A DNA stretch of 64,000 nucleotides from Wenzhouxiangella sp. AB-CW3 (GTDB lineage: Bacteria; Pseudomonadota; Gammaproteobacteria; Xanthomonadales; Wenzhouxiangellaceae): positions 3,301,225 to 3,365,224 of the forward strand of contig NZ_CP061368.1 of assembly GCF_014725735.1 (NCBI RefSeq), written 5' to 3'. The position numbers and the translations under genes were made by a program. The notes under the pieces are model-generated. The model was not told where the DNA came from. It ran no database searches and saw nothing but the letters and a program-made list of their open reading frames with translations. Positions 1 through 9,347 of the stretch are shown here, in pieces (the first letter of the stretch is position 1; each line of letters begins with the position of its first letter).

Positions 1-2199
1 CGCCTGATTGGTGACACTGTCGACCGAGCACCCTGTCAATCCGTCCGGCACATCGTCGAACAGGGTGACTTCGAACGCCGGCGACCGGCCCATGTTTTCC
101 ACGGTGAGACGGAATGTGATCTCGTCACCGGCCTCGACATCGCTGATGTTGCTGTTCTCGGGAAAATCGCCCGGCGCAGGGGCGATCACACCATCACCGT
201 CGGTACCGATCACGCCCTTGGTCAGTTCCAGCGCCGGGGCGCCAACCAGGATCTGCACCGGACCGGTGGCCGCGGCAATGTCGCCCGGCGTATTCGCCGT
301 GAACACCTGAAAGATATTGGTCAGGAACAGGCCATCGGCAAAGGGATCGTCGGTCACCGTGGTGTAGAGATCGATCTCGATGACCTGGGGGTCCTCAGTG
401 TCGACATCCGGCCAGTCGATCTGAATCGAGTTCTGGGTCGGGTTGATGATGATGTCGTCGGGCGTGAAATCCAGCGTATCGTTTTCCGTCAGGCAGATTC
501 CGGCACTGCCAGGGCAGTCGCTCGGGTCGGTGCTGAAATCGGTATCCACATCCGTGACCTGAAGCACGGGCAGGGGCAAGAAATCCAGAAACTGGATATT
601 GCGCGTATCGCCGGAGGGCACTTCCATGCGCAACCGGAACACGACATTGTCACCCGGCTCGTAGAAGTTCTGCTGATCGACCACCGACTTGTCGATCACG
701 ATAGGGATAATGCCGACCGACGCCGAGCTGCCCTCGGTACAGGCCGTGGCACCTTCGACCAGGTCATAGGTGGCCACGACCGAGTTGGGAAGGCTGTCGG
801 AGGCACGCACCGGCTCACCGGTTTCGCGATAATCCTGGCGCACGGTGCCCTGATAGCTGACCGAGATGGCCGTCCCGGCATCGAACTGACTCAGGCCTGT
901 TGCGGCCAGCAGGTCCATGACCACCGTGGTGTCATTGTTGACTGTCACATCGGGCGTGACGGCGACCGACGGACCACCATCGACCGAGACGGTCACGCTC
1001 TGATCATCAAAATCGATGCCGTCACCCAGCACATCGGTGATCACCAGGTCGGAGACATTGCCGAAATCGGTGATCTGAATGGCGTAGCTGTAGTCGATGG
1101 TCTGACCGGGCGTGGCCTGCCCGGGTGAGGCCGACTTCTGGATGGCCACATGCTCGGCCGTTACCTGGGTGTTGTCCGACACCGCAGGAAGGATATTTTC
1201 CTCGTTGGCCTGATCGATGTAGGTGGCCGTCACGGAAGCGTCATTGATGATCGGGCTGGTCTGACAGATGGACTCATCAAGAATGTCGACGATATGACCC
1301 GAATAAGTCACCACGACATCGCCACCCCCGGTGGTGCCCACGTTCTCGCCGCACTCCACTTCAAGACTACCGCCCGGTGTGAGGCCATCGGGCTCTTGAA
1401 TCACCGAGCAGTCGTCCCCGGCCACGATCGTCGCCGAGCCCGGCTCGTAAAGAAAGTCCGCCGGCAGGGTATCGCTGATGGTGATCGGATCGATGGTCGC
1501 CGTATTGGCGATATCCACCGACAGCGTGTAGGTGTAGGGCCAGCTCGAGCCCGGCGGTCTTTCGGACTCGGGCGCGTTGTCGGTCTTGTCAAACACCAGC
1601 ACCGTCGGCACCACTTCCTGTTCGACCACATTGCCGACGATGGGGCCGTTGGCGCCGGTGGCCGTGTCGCCAAACTCGTAGACAGGCTGCAGGTCGATCG
1701 GCAGCGGATCGCCGACGATGGCGTCAGGGTCGATGGTCACGCAGATGTCGATCGGCAGCGGCGGTGCACCGTCCACCAGGGAGCCGACCGGCAACACGAT
1801 ATTGCGATAGGAAAAGCCTTCCGGCCCGATGACCGGCTCGCTGATTCGCGGGTCGGTCAGTTCGGTCTCGGTCACCTGCGGGTCGGGATCGACAGGGAAT
1901 TCACCGATGAAATTGACGTCTCCACCGCCGAACACGGACGCCGAATCGAATTGCAGCAGGGGCGGCAGCACCAGACGCACGTATGGCCCGAAACCTGTGT
2001 CTCCATCGTTGGTAAACTCGGTGGTAAAGCAGAACTGCTCACCGAGAAAGGATTCCTGTGGTACCGCTTCGGTCAGGTTCGCCTGCTGTGCAAACACCTG
2101 GCCGGCGGCACAAAAACCGGCAATGATCAGAACGACCGTAACCATCCATTGTTGCTGACCGGACAGTACGCCTGCCGACTCCGCCTTGTTCATCTGCAT
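1..2199 (-). CDS. DUF11-repeat surface/exported protein (C-terminus beyond window edge)
   Basis: The frame is open from the window edge to an ATG at 2199, giving 733 residues of a longer protein. An AAGGTG ribosome-binding site lies 6 nt upstream; in-frame ATGs also exist at 2205 and 2193. The N-terminus has a hydrophobic segment (VTVVLIIAGFCAAG) ending in a plausible signal peptidase site (VFA-QQ). Beta-rich repeats follow, with recurring phrases such as IQKSASPGQATPGQTIDYSY, VIDKSVVDQQNFYEPGDNVV and ELTKGVIGTDGDG. These are typical of the DUF11/conserved-repeat family, which is found in exported, often cell-surface proteins. Function is not determined by the sequence: adhesin or envelope structural role is inference. 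It is an isolated minus-strand gene and its end cannot be seen. Confidence 0.85.
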   Translation of the reverse strand, partial: MQMNKAESAGVLSGQQQWMVTVVLIIAGFCAAGQVFAQQANLTEAVPQESFLGEQFCFTTEFTNDGDTGFGPYVRLVLPPLLQFDSASVFGGGDVNFIGEFPVDPDPQVTETELTDPRISEPVIGPEGFSYRNIVLPVGSLVDGAPPLPIDICVTIDPDAIVGDPLPIDLQPVYEFGDTATGANGPIVGNVVEQEVVPTVLVFDKTDNAPESERPPGSSWPYTYTLSVDIANTATIDPITISDTLPADFLYEPGSATIVAGDDCSVIQEPDGLTPGGSLEVECGENVGTTGGGDVVVTYSGHIVDILDESICQTSPIINDASVTATYIDQANEENILPAVSDNTQVTAEHVAIQKSASPGQATPGQTIDYSYAIQITDFGNVSDLVITDVLGDGIDFDDQSVTVSVDGGPSVAVTPDVTVNNDTTVVMDLLAATGLSQFDAGTAISVSYQGTVRQDYRETGEPVRASDSLPNSVVATYDLVEGATACTEGSSASVGIIPIVIDKSVVDQQNFYEPGDNVVFRLRMEVPSGDTRNIQFLDFLPLPVLQVTDVDTDFSTDPSDCPGSAGICLTENDTLDFTPDDIIINPTQNSIQIDWPDVDTEDPQVIEIDLYTTVTDDPFADGLFLTNIFQVFTANTPGDIAAATGPVQILVGAPALELTKGVIGTDGDGVIAPAPGDFPENSNISDVEAGDEITFRLTVENMGRSPAFEVTLFDDVPDGLTGCSVDSVTNQA

Positions 2200-2489
2200 A
2201 CCCATCACCTTGCAAAAGCTCGACGTGATCACGTCTCCCACCAAGGACGGATACTGCCCGATGCCGGCAGCCGACCCCTTTCAAACAGCGGGAATCCCCA
2301 TTCCCGAAATGGAAGCGAGACTCGCAGCGCTGGCGAGCCGGTGTCGTGACCCTCTGTGGATTATTCTCAGAAGTCTAGCAGATGACCCAATGATGCGCAG
2401 CACCGGCTGGCTGCCCGCGGGCCACAACAGCCACGCCCACTGTGTTCTGCGCGATCATCACGCGAATTCCTGAGTTATTCAGAGGCTCC

Positions 2490-3257
2490 CTAGTGCGCGC
2501 AGTAACCGCCGTCGACCAGGTAGCTGTTGCCGTTGCAACCGCCGGAGGCGTCGGAGAACAGGAATACGGCCATGGCCGCGCATTCATCGTTGGTGACATA
2601 GCGCCCCAGCGGGATGCGGGCGGAAAAAGCCTTGTGTACTTCCTCGCCGTGGCCCGGGCTGGACTGATCCTCGATCGAGCGCATCATGCGGTTGTCGACC
2701 GGGCCGGGGTTGAGCGTGTTGACGCGAATGCCTTCCGGCCCGAGTTCCGCGGCCAGGCAGCGCATCATGCCCATGACAGCGTGCTTGCTGCTGACATAGG
2801 GCGACAGGCCGGCGGCGCCGCGCAGCCCGGCCACGCTGGAGGTGATCACGATGCTGCCACCGCCGCTGTTGCGTAGCGCCGGCAGGGCTTCCTCGACCCC
2901 GAAGCGCACGCCATCGACATTGACGGCAAAGACCTTCTCCCAGGCCTGGTCGCTGCGGCTGTCGAACGGCCCCACCTCGCCCTCGATACCGGCATTGAGA
3001 AACACCGCATCCAGACGCCCGAATTGCTCCACCGCGGCTGCCACCATGCGGCGATTGTCTTCGCGCTTGCTCACGTCGACGGCCAGACCAATCGCGCGAT
3101 CACCCAGCGAATCCGCAAGCGCTTCCACCGGCGCTGCCTCCAGATCGGTAATGACCACGCTCGCACCCTGTTCGCGGGCCATGCGCGCGGTTGCCTCGCC
3201 TATGCCGCCGGCACCGCCGGTCAGCACAATCACCTTGCCTTGCAAACTGCTCATCAC
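2490..3257 (-). CDS. SDR family NAD(P)-dependent oxidoreductase
   Basis: This 255-residue protein has the length of a classical short-chain dehydrogenase/reductase. It carries the cofactor-binding TGGAGGIG motif near residues 13-20, the structural NAG motif (FLNAGIEG), a catalytic serine in ITSSVAGL and the YVSSK active-site Tyr/Lys. The conserved NPGP stretch follows the active site, as in the family. The first codon is a MetMet pair, so the start could be 3257 or 3254. The substrate cannot be told from sequence. The gene ends about 290 bp before the DUF11 gene and starts about 30 bp from the divergent promoter of the globin-coupled transducer. Confidence 0.88.
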   Translation of the reverse strand: MMSSLQGKVIVLTGGAGGIGEATARMAREQGASVVITDLEAAPVEALADSLGDRAIGLAVDVSKREDNRRMVAAAVEQFGRLDAVFLNAGIEGEVGPFDSRSDQAWEKVFAVNVDGVRFGVEEALPALRNSGGGSIVITSSVAGLRGAAGLSPYVSSKHAVMGMMRCLAAELGPEGIRVNTLNPGPVDNRMMRSIEDQSSPGHGEEVHKAFSARIPLGRYVTNDECAAMAVFLFSDASGGCNGNSYLVDGGYCAH

Positions 3258-3286
3258 TGTCTCCCGCTCCGGGTTTACGGCACTGC

Positions 3287-3315
3287 TTGATTGATATGTC
3301 AGAGTATTCTAATAT
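3287..3315 (+). promoter_or_regulatory. Sigma-70-type promoter for the globin-coupled transducer
   Basis: TTGATT (3287-3292) and TAATAT (3310-3315) are separated by exactly 17 bp, a good match to the housekeeping consensus. The predicted transcription start is near 3322, between the divergent SDR gene and the transducer. This leaves a very short leader if translation starts at 3333, or about 116 nt if it starts at the downstream ATG 3438. Confidence 0.5.
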
Positions 3316-3332
3316 GGTCTGGAGTTTCCAGC

Positions 3333-4529
3333 ATGACTGCAAGCATATCGAAGTTGGTCGGGTCGCGCGCCACGACTCTCGCGCTGCAGGCACCGGAACA
3401 CGCTTGCCCGATTCGACCCACTCCGAGCCAGAGCCCAATGGAACAACTGCTTACCCTGTTCGACCTCGACCACCCCGACACCACGCAGCGGCTGCGGCAG
3501 ATCCGGGGCCGCATCGGCCCGTTTCTTGACGATGTCATCGATCACTTCTATGAACGCATCTCCCGCGAGCCGGCCCTGGCCGCCTACCTGCAGGGAGCTT
3601 CGATCGATCGGCTCAAACGGGTGCAGAAGAACCACTGGATGAGCACCCTGGAATCGGGAGCAACGGAAGCATACCGGCAGCGGGTTGAGCGTGTGGGGGA
3701 TGCGCATGAACGCATCGGTCTGAATCCGGCCTACTTCATCGTCGGTTACTCGATGATCATCCGCGAACTGATCGGTCTGAAGCCACGCCGCGGCGGCAAA
3801 CTGCGCCGGAACCGCTATGCGCTGTCTCACGAAGACATCGAGCTGCTGATTCGCCTGTTCACCTATGATATGGCCATGTCGATCACGGCCTACCAGAAGA
3901 AGTCGAACCGGATGTCGGAAGTTCTGTCCGCCTCTTCGATCTTCATCGAAGAGATCAATTCCGACCTGGAAAAGACGGCCAGCTCGGCCACACAGGTCAA
4001 TTCCAGCGTGCGCGAGATCAGCGAGCGCGTCGACGAAGCGCGGCAAAACACCAACACCGTGTCGCGCCGGATGGAAGAAGTCAACGCACTGACCCAGGAG
4101 CTGAAGAACGCTTCGGACAAGATCGGCGACATTCTCGGCATCATCAAGGAGGTATCCGAGAAGACCAACCTGCTGTCGCTCAATGCGGCCGTGGAGTCGG
4201 CCCGGGCTGGAGAACACGGTCGGGGTTTCGGCGTGGTTGCCGGCGAGGTCAGGAAGCTGGCCAGCCAGACCCATCAGTCGGTCGCGGATATCGGCCGCGA
4301 AATTCAGGGCATCCAGGACAAGATCACGTCGATCTCGCAGGATGTCGCCAGCGTGGCCGGAGACATCAGCAACCTGGAAGGCATCAATACGCATATTTCC
4401 TCGGCGGTGCGTGAACAGAGCGAGGCCATGCAGGAAGTCGACGGATTCATCCGCACCGTATTCGAGAAGTCCTCGAGCACCAAGTCGCGGCTGCAGCAGG
4501 AAGCCGAAACCCTGATTCGCCATTCATGA
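3333..4529 (+). CDS. Globin-coupled sensor / soluble methyl-accepting chemotaxis-type transducer (HemAT-like)
   Basis: The N-terminal half is a protoglobin-type sensor, including a [18 protein letters not shown] helix. The sequence [10 protein letters not shown] fits the proximal heme-ligand histidine region of globin-coupled sensors. After a helical linker comes an MCP signalling domain with a conserved hairpin tip ([19 protein letters not shown], then [15 protein letters not shown]). There is no membrane segment, so the protein should be cytoplasmic and sense oxygen or another heme ligand for a CheA-type pathway. ATG 3333 has GGAG 8 nt upstream; the globin domain proper begins close to a second ATG at 3438. 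No che genes are visible nearby. The protein ends about 30 bp from the convergent ada-like gene. Confidence 0.88.
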   Translation: MTASISKLVGSRATTLALQAPEHACPIRPTPSQSPMEQLLTLFDLDHPDTTQRLRQIRGRIGPFLDDVIDHFYERISREPALAAYLQGASIDRLKRVQKNHWMSTLESGATEAYRQRVERVGDAHERIGLNPAYFIVGYSMIIRELIGLKPRRGGKLRRNRYALSHEDIELLIRLFTYDMAMSITAYQKKSNRMSEVLSASSIFIEEINSDLEKTASSATQVNSSVREISERVDEARQNTNTVSRRMEEVNALTQELKNASDKIGDILGIIKEVSEKTNLLSLNAAVESARAGEHGRGFGVVAGEVRKLASQTHQSVADIGREIQGIQDKITSISQDVASVAGDISNLEGINTHISSAVREQSEAMQEVDGFIRTVFEKSSSTKSRLQQEAETLIRHS

Positions 4530-4559
4530 CCGTCGGCCACGGCGGCCTGCACAGGTGAA

Positions 4560-5396
4560 TCATCGATCGACGCAGTGTGCGGCTTCCCAGGCCAGTATGG
4601 CGCGCTTGCGTAGCACACCGCCGCTGTACTGACCGAAGGCCCCGGTTCCGCGAATGACGCGATGGCAGGGGATCAGCAGGGGCACCGGGTTGGCCGCGAC
4701 CGCGCTGCCCACCGCCCGCGCCGCACCCGGGCATCCGGTCGCGGCCGCCAGCTGACCATAGCTGACCACCTGACCGGGCGGTATGCGCAACAACGCCTCC
4801 CAGATGCGGATCTGAAAGTTGGTACCCCTGACTGCCAGGCGCAGTCGTGAAGGATTTCGACCCGCCAGGCCGGCCATGATGTCTGCCAGCACCCGGGCCG
4901 TGGCATCCTTGTCATGCACCAGGGAGGCCTCGGGCCATTGCGCTTCGAGCGCGGCCAGGTCGGCGTCCGGTCCCTCTTCGCCCGGAAAACCAAGCGCGCA
5001 GACACCGCGCTGGCTGATGGCCAGAAAGCAGTCTCCGAACGGGCTGTCGTGCACGCCGTGGCGCAGGATCAGTCCACGGCCCTGGCGACCAATGTCTCCC
5101 GGGGTGACGCCATCGAGGCGGACGAACAGGTCGTGCAGTCGCCCGCTGCCCGAAAGCCCCGAAGCCCAGGCCGACTCGAGCACACTAGTTGACTCGGCCA
5201 GCAAGCGGCGCGCATGCGAGGCGGTGACATAGGCCAGAAACTGCTGCGGCGTGATGCCGGCCCAGCGCCGGAAAACGCGGTGGAACTGCGATACAGACAG
5301 GCCGACATGTGCCGCCACTTCGGCCACCGACGGCTGCCGGCGAAACCCGTTGTCGATAAAGGCAATCGCGCTTTCGATTCGCTGATAGTCATTCAT
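4560..5396 (-). CDS. Ada-like bifunctional protein: AraC-type HTH plus O6-methylguanine-DNA methyltransferase
   Basis: In this 278-residue fusion, residues about 1-85 form an AraC-type double helix-turn-helix (VAEVAAHVGLSVSQFHRVFR). The C-terminal half is a methylguanine-DNA methyltransferase with the methyl-acceptor motif LIPCHRVI followed by G-x-FGQYSGG. It lacks the N-terminal Cys4-zinc methylphosphotriester domain of E. coli Ada, so activation by phosphotriester repair is not expected; the domain order resembles known short Ada variants. The protein directly repairs O6-alkylguanine and may regulate transcription. It follows the SRAP gene on the same strand. A 14-bp tandem duplication straddles its start codon. 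Confidence 0.9.
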   Translation of the reverse strand: MNDYQRIESAIAFIDNGFRRQPSVAEVAAHVGLSVSQFHRVFRRWAGITPQQFLAYVTASHARRLLAESTSVLESAWASGLSGSGRLHDLFVRLDGVTPGDIGRQGRGLILRHGVHDSPFGDCFLAISQRGVCALGFPGEEGPDADLAALEAQWPEASLVHDKDATARVLADIMAGLAGRNPSRLRLAVRGTNFQIRIWEALLRIPPGQVVSYGQLAAATGCPGAARAVGSAVAANPVPLLIPCHRVIRGTGAFGQYSGGVLRKRAILAWEAAHCVDR

Positions 5397-5411
5397 GGAT
5401 AGTCATTCATG
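5384..5411. repeat. 14-bp tandem duplication over the ada-like start codon
   Basis: The sequence gatagtcattcatg occurs twice in immediate succession (5384-5397 and 5398-5411). Read on the minus strand, each copy contains an ATG-AAT-GAC start, and the two are out of frame with each other because the unit is 14 bp. Only the inner ATG (5396) opens the Ada-like frame. Confidence 0.9.
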
Positions 5412-5493
5412 ACAATATTCCGGACCAAACCGTCAACCGCATGGTGATTGTTCGCGATTGCGCAGACAACCCGATTCCTGCTCTGGCCATCGG

Positions 5494-6219
5494 CTACTCC
5501 GAATCGGCGTCAGCGAGCAGTTCCTCGCCCTGGTAGCCGGGATTGTTGACCCGGGTCGTGACCCGGTGGGCACGCAGGCTCCCTTCCGGTGGCGGTGCCA
5601 GCAGTTGCTCGGCCTGCTCCGCGGTCCCGGTCAGCCACGCCGACCACTGCTCCGGCGCCAGCAACACGGGGGCGCGATGATGACCGATATCGCGAAGCAG
5701 ATCGTTGGGTTCGGTGGTCACCAACGTAAACGACCGGAAAGAGGAACCGCCGGGCGGACTGCTTTCGTCCCACAAGCCGGCAAACACCAGCATGGGAGCG
5801 GACACGGGCATTACGCGCCAGGGCTGGCGCGGGCGGCTGCGCTGGTCCCATTCATAGAACCAGGAAAACGGCACCAGGCAGCGCTGATGTCGCTTCCAGG
5901 CCGTGCGAAAGGCGGGCTTGCCGGCAACCGTGGTGGAAAACGGCACACCGGCCTCGGATCGGCAGTTGGCCGTGGAGAACTTCGGCAACTGCCCTTTCAG
6001 CCAGCCGGGCACCAGCGGCCAGACCATGCGCACCATCCGGCGCCCGTCTTCCGCATCTTCAATGACCGCGGGCAACTCCGTCCACTGCACCTCCTGGCCG
6101 CGCCGGGTCGAAGGGGCGACATTCAGGCGCCGAAACTGACCGGCGGGCGGCTGACCGGGAATGTTCAGGTACTGGTAGACCTGTTCCCAGGAAAACTCGT
6201 GTCCACCGCGACCGCACAT
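5494..6219 (-). CDS. SOS response-associated peptidase / abasic-site shield (SRAP, YedK/HMCES family)
   Basis: The family's catalytic residue is Cys2, and the reading frame gives MCGRGGHEFSW if translation begins at ATG 6219, so that start is preferred over the ATG two codons upstream. The active-site WFYEW motif (Glu) and a His in IGHHRAPVLL, where the family usually has H-x-R-M-P, are both present. SRAP proteins form a thiazolidine crosslink with abasic sites in single-stranded DNA. The gene lies 38 bp downstream of the last pilus-operon gene on the same strand and about 100 bp upstream of the Ada-like gene, so it may be read through with either. Confidence 0.92.
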   Translation of the reverse strand: MCGRGGHEFSWEQVYQYLNIPGQPPAGQFRRLNVAPSTRRGQEVQWTELPAVIEDAEDGRRMVRMVWPLVPGWLKGQLPKFSTANCRSEAGVPFSTTVAGKPAFRTAWKRHQRCLVPFSWFYEWDQRSRPRQPWRVMPVSAPMLVFAGLWDESSPPGGSSFRSFTLVTTEPNDLLRDIGHHRAPVLLAPEQWSAWLTGTAEQAEQLLAPPPEGSLRAHRVTTRVNNPGYQGEELLADADSE

Positions 6220-6257
6220 GATCACGATTCTAAGCGATCGCGCCCCGGGGTCGGCGA

Positions 6258-6965
6258 TCAGCGCGGCATGGCGAAGTAAGCCGTCAGCACGGCCACCTGG
6301 TACTCGTTGCCGCCAACATTGCTGCCACTGGTGCCGTCACGCTCATCCAGACTCCATTGCTCGGAGTCGTCCGGATCCAGCGAATCGGCCAGGCCCGATT
6401 CGCGGAAACTCCCGAATCGTGCATTGACCCGGCCATCGACCTGCCGGTCGATCAGTTCGGCCAGCGCCGGAGTCAGCCCTTCCAGGCGCATGACATTGCG
6501 AGCTCCAAGTTGATACTCGCCCAGCGACGAGCCGGGCTCGGCCCAGTCGACATGCTCGAAGCACACCCGCACCTGCTGCGGATTGCCGTTGGAATCGTGG
6601 TAGACATACCGATCATGCTGGCCTTCGGCCCGACCGGCCGGCAGGCTGATGCCCGCGGCCAGGAACGCGTTCATGAGTTCATCGCCACACAGCCGCTCAC
6701 CCTGGTTGACCTGGCCCGTGGGACTCGAGGGGTCATCACCGGGGACGATCCCCTGCCCGTCGACATAGGCATCGTAGGCCACCCGCCAGGCCTGCACGAA
6801 ACTGGCCGAAACCTGCTGGTAGGAGGCGTTGCGCTGGAGATCGCGGCCGATGGTCACGGCACCGATGATCAGGCCGATGACGACCAGCACCACGGCCAGC
6901 TCGAGCAGGGTAAAACCGTCCTGCACTCCGGCCGACTTTCTCAATGCTCTGTCTGCGGCTTTCAT
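6258..6965 (-). CDS. Prepilin-like protein of the pilus operon (family A, distal paralog)
   Basis: A type III prepilin leader ends in G-FTLLELAVVLVVIGLI, the prepilin peptidase site plus N-terminal helix. The rest resembles the two promoter-proximal pilins of the operon: LPAGRAEG, YVYHDSNGNPQQVRVCFE and GLTPALAELIDRQVDG align with their LPxGRGEG, YVYxDSNGN, QVCF and GLTPDLARYLDQ. It is about 235 residues, larger than ordinary pseudopilins. ATG 6965 (MKAADRAL) is preferred because it follows the stop of the upstream gene by 4 bp; an earlier ATG at 6986 would overlap it. It is the last gene of the operon and probably a minor pilin. Confidence 0.85.
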   Translation of the reverse strand: MKAADRALRKSAGVQDGFTLLELAVVLVVIGLIIGAVTIGRDLQRNASYQQVSASFVQAWRVAYDAYVDGQGIVPGDDPSSPTGQVNQGERLCGDELMNAFLAAGISLPAGRAEGQHDRYVYHDSNGNPQQVRVCFEHVDWAEPGSSLGEYQLGARNVMRLEGLTPALAELIDRQVDGRVNARFGSFRESGLADSLDPDDSEQWSLDERDGTSGSNVGGNEYQVAVLTAYFAMPR

Positions 6966-6969
6966 GGAA

Positions 6970-8148
6970 TCAGTAACCTCTCTCATCGGCGGTCACGGCG
7001 CTGGCTTCGATGGCATCGGCGACCACTTCGAAATCCGAGGCCAGGTCTCCGGCCGCTGATGCCAGGATGCCCTGCACCACCAGGTTCGTGATCGCCAGGG
7101 CCAGCGAGGCAGCGGCCACGACGGTCACGGCCGTGTTGGTAACAATATCGGCCACGGCGATGGCAATCAGGCCCGACGCACCGCCCACCGTACCGATGGC
7201 CGTGGCAATGGCCTGTGCCAGGTTGGCCCCGGCCTGGACGATTCCGGCGGCCGATGTCGCCACGGTGGCCACACCAGACGCCACGCCGGCCGAAGCGCTG
7301 ACCGCGGTCAGGATCTTGAGCGTGTAGTAGTCGGCCATGGCCCGCTCCATCATGCGCGCGCTGGCCGCGGCATTGAAGTGGGTGTGGCCGATGGCGCTCA
7401 GGCCGCGTTCGCAGTCTAAGTGGGCCGAAAGGGCGGCGAAACTGGCCACGGCCACCTGGTCGCTGTAGGTCGGTCCGGTACGGCGAGATGGCGGGTCGAA
7501 TACGGGGGCGGGGGACGGCTGGCTGCCATCAAAATCCGGGCGCAATGCACGCCCCGGAGCGGCCAGTGCATAGGCGATTTGCTGCCTCTGGCCGTTACCG
7601 TTGTCGGTATGCAGGAAGTCGGTCTCCACGCCATCGCGCATACGATCGACCAGGTCGAGCGCGTAACAGAAATCGACCAGGGTCGAGGAACCGGTAGGCA
7701 CGGAGAAATCACTGAGCTCGCCAGCCTGCAGCGGAATGAAACGATCGCGGGCGACCGCCAGATCGCGATCGACGGCCGGCAGTGCCTCGTTGGGCTGACG
7801 ATAAACCCCGTAACGCAGCTGACCGGCCGCGGCATCGGCCAGGCCGAGCGTGCGCCAGGGCAATTGGCCTTTCTGGAGATCGCTGCCGGGGCCGACCTCA
7901 TGACCCTCCAGCCCGGCTGCCGGACGCGGCAGGCGATGGTTCTGATAAACGAAATCGACCAGGGCAATCTCGGCCCGCACCATCAGTTCGCGTTCTGCCT
8001 GGGCGATGCGCTGGTTCTGGGCAAACACCAGCCAGGTCAGCACCCCCACGATGAGCAGGCCGACCACGCTCATGGCGATGGCCAGCTCCACCAGACTCAT
8101 CCCGTCCTGTCTCAGACTTCTTCGGCCCATCTCTACCTCATGGCTCAT
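6970..8148 (-). CDS. Large prepilin-like protein with C-terminal Ala-rich hydrophobic region (PCPD family, cysteine-less variant)
   Basis: The leader ends in QDG-MSLVELAIAMSVVGLL, a prepilin site with Met at +1. Downstream it shares the family-B framework (GQLPWRTLGL, RYGVYR, DFCYALDL, IAYALAAPG, TYSDQVAVAS), but the PCPD-Cys box is degenerate (LPRPAAG). Residues about 260-370 form a long Ala/Val/Gly-rich stretch with several membrane-like segments (for example IVTNTAVTVVAAASLALAI), unexpected in a pilin. ATG 8148 is favoured over 8151 by the AGG spacing. Role unknown; probably a minor pilin or tip component. Confidence 0.82.
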   Translation of the reverse strand: MSHEVEMGRRSLRQDGMSLVELAIAMSVVGLLIVGVLTWLVFAQNQRIAQAERELMVRAEIALVDFVYQNHRLPRPAAGLEGHEVGPGSDLQKGQLPWRTLGLADAAAGQLRYGVYRQPNEALPAVDRDLAVARDRFIPLQAGELSDFSVPTGSSTLVDFCYALDLVDRMRDGVETDFLHTDNGNGQRQQIAYALAAPGRALRPDFDGSQPSPAPVFDPPSRRTGPTYSDQVAVASFAALSAHLDCERGLSAIGHTHFNAAASARMMERAMADYYTLKILTAVSASAGVASGVATVATSAAGIVQAGANLAQAIATAIGTVGGASGLIAIAVADIVTNTAVTVVAAASLALAITNLVVQGILASAAGDLASDFEVVADAIEASAVTADERGY

Positions 8149-8156
8149 CATTCACC

Positions 8157-9347
8157 TCAACGAATCAGCCCGCGACCATACTCACGCTCGACCTCCTCAA
8201 GCATGCGGCCGAACTCGGCCAGCGTGGTACCACGATGACCTTCGAAACCCTCCGGCACGTGGTCGCCGCAGAAGCCGCTGCTGCCGGAAGGAATCTCCTC
8301 GACCTCGGCCCCGGGCAGGGCAAAACCGGGTTCCCAGCCCTCACCAGCGGCATCGCAGATTCGCTGAATCGACTCGTCCCGGTTGATCACCGCCAGCACG
8401 ACCTGCACCGTCGTCGTGCCGACCAGGGCTGCGGCACCACCAACGACAAATACCGCAGCGACCACATCAGCCGTACCGATACCGACGGTGTTGGCGGTAA
8501 ACGACAGGCTGGTGGCCACCTTGCCGATGGCGCCGGCCAGGCCGGCACCGGCCAGGGCCAGGCGCGTGGCGGCAAAGACCACCTCGGCGTCACGCGAACG
8601 GAAATCGAAAGCATTGAATGCCACCAGCATCTGACCCACCCGGTCGACGTCGTAGGCGGCACGCATGCCGGCCAGCGCCGAGCGGGTCTGGGCCAGCCGG
8701 GCCGTGCACCCCAGTCGGCCAGACAGTTCGTGGAAGCCAACCGCCAACACCTCGCCGTCCGCGGCATTCGCCCGCCCCGGCAACCCGAACTGGAAGGCAG
8801 CATCCGGTTCGGCGCCCACCGGCAGCGATTCCAGCGCGTAGGCCACCGGTACGGGCTCGACATCATCGGCCACGACCGTCCCGGTCAGCCCGTTGGCATT
8901 CTCGATTCCAACACAGAGATCCAGTCCTTCGGGCTGGACTCCGACACTGACCTCCGGCGGCAGCGTTGGCGAGAACCGTGGCCTGAGCGCGGCCAGGTCG
9001 GCATCGATGCTGGCATTGTCGCGCGCAATCCGCGTGACACCATAGGCCACCGGCGCCGATGGGGCGTCCATCCCCAGCGTTTTCCACGGAATGCGCCCGC
9101 GGTCCTGTCCGCCCGAACAGTTCTCTTCACCATTGCCCGAGCTATCGGGACAGGGCATGCGACCACGCAGCAGGGCAAACCCCTCGACCTGCTCACGCAT
9201 CTCGTTGAGCTCGCTCAACCCCACCGTGGCCGGGTCCGTCAGCTCCTGTATCAGGGGCTGGTAGCGCAGCAGCAGCGCTCCGAGTATGCCAACGATCAGG
9301 AGCACCACGGCCAGCTCGACCAGCGAGAAACCACGCCATACCTTCAT
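8157..9347 (-). CDS. Large prepilin-like protein, PCPD family, with hydrophobic C-terminal region
   Basis: A very short leader (MKVWRG-FSLVELAVVLLIVGILG) is followed by the family box GRMPCPDSSGNGEENC and then RIPWKTLG, VAYGVTRIA, DLCVGIENA and PVAYALESL. A second hydrophobic zone covers about residues 265-330 (GAGLAGAIGKVATSLSF, then VVAAVFVVGGAAALVGTT). The start overlaps the stop of the 765-residue paralog by 4 bp, implying translational coupling. Cysteines in the PCPD box suggest a disulfide in the head domain. Function is inferred only from the pilus operon context. Confidence 0.83.
   Translation of the reverse strand: MKVWRGFSLVELAVVLLIVGILGALLLRYQPLIQELTDPATVGLSELNEMREQVEGFALLRGRMPCPDSSGNGEENCSGGQDRGRIPWKTLGMDAPSAPVAYGVTRIARDNASIDADLAALRPRFSPTLPPEVSVGVQPEGLDLCVGIENANGLTGTVVADDVEPVPVAYALESLPVGAEPDAAFQFGLPGRANAADGEVLAVGFHELSGRLGCTARLAQTRSALAGMRAAYDVDRVGQMLVAFNAFDFRSRDAEVVFAATRLALAGAGLAGAIGKVATSLSFTANTVGIGTADVVAAVFVVGGAAALVGTTTVQVVLAVINRDESIQRICDAAGEGWEPGFALPGAEVEEIPSGSSGFCGDHVPEGFEGHRGTTLAEFGRMLEEVEREYGRGLIR

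Noticed and set aside
1150-2349. Plus-strand frame of 399 codons opposite the DUF11 protein
   Set aside because: The minus-strand frame is open across the region with a signal peptide and repeats; the plus frame has none.
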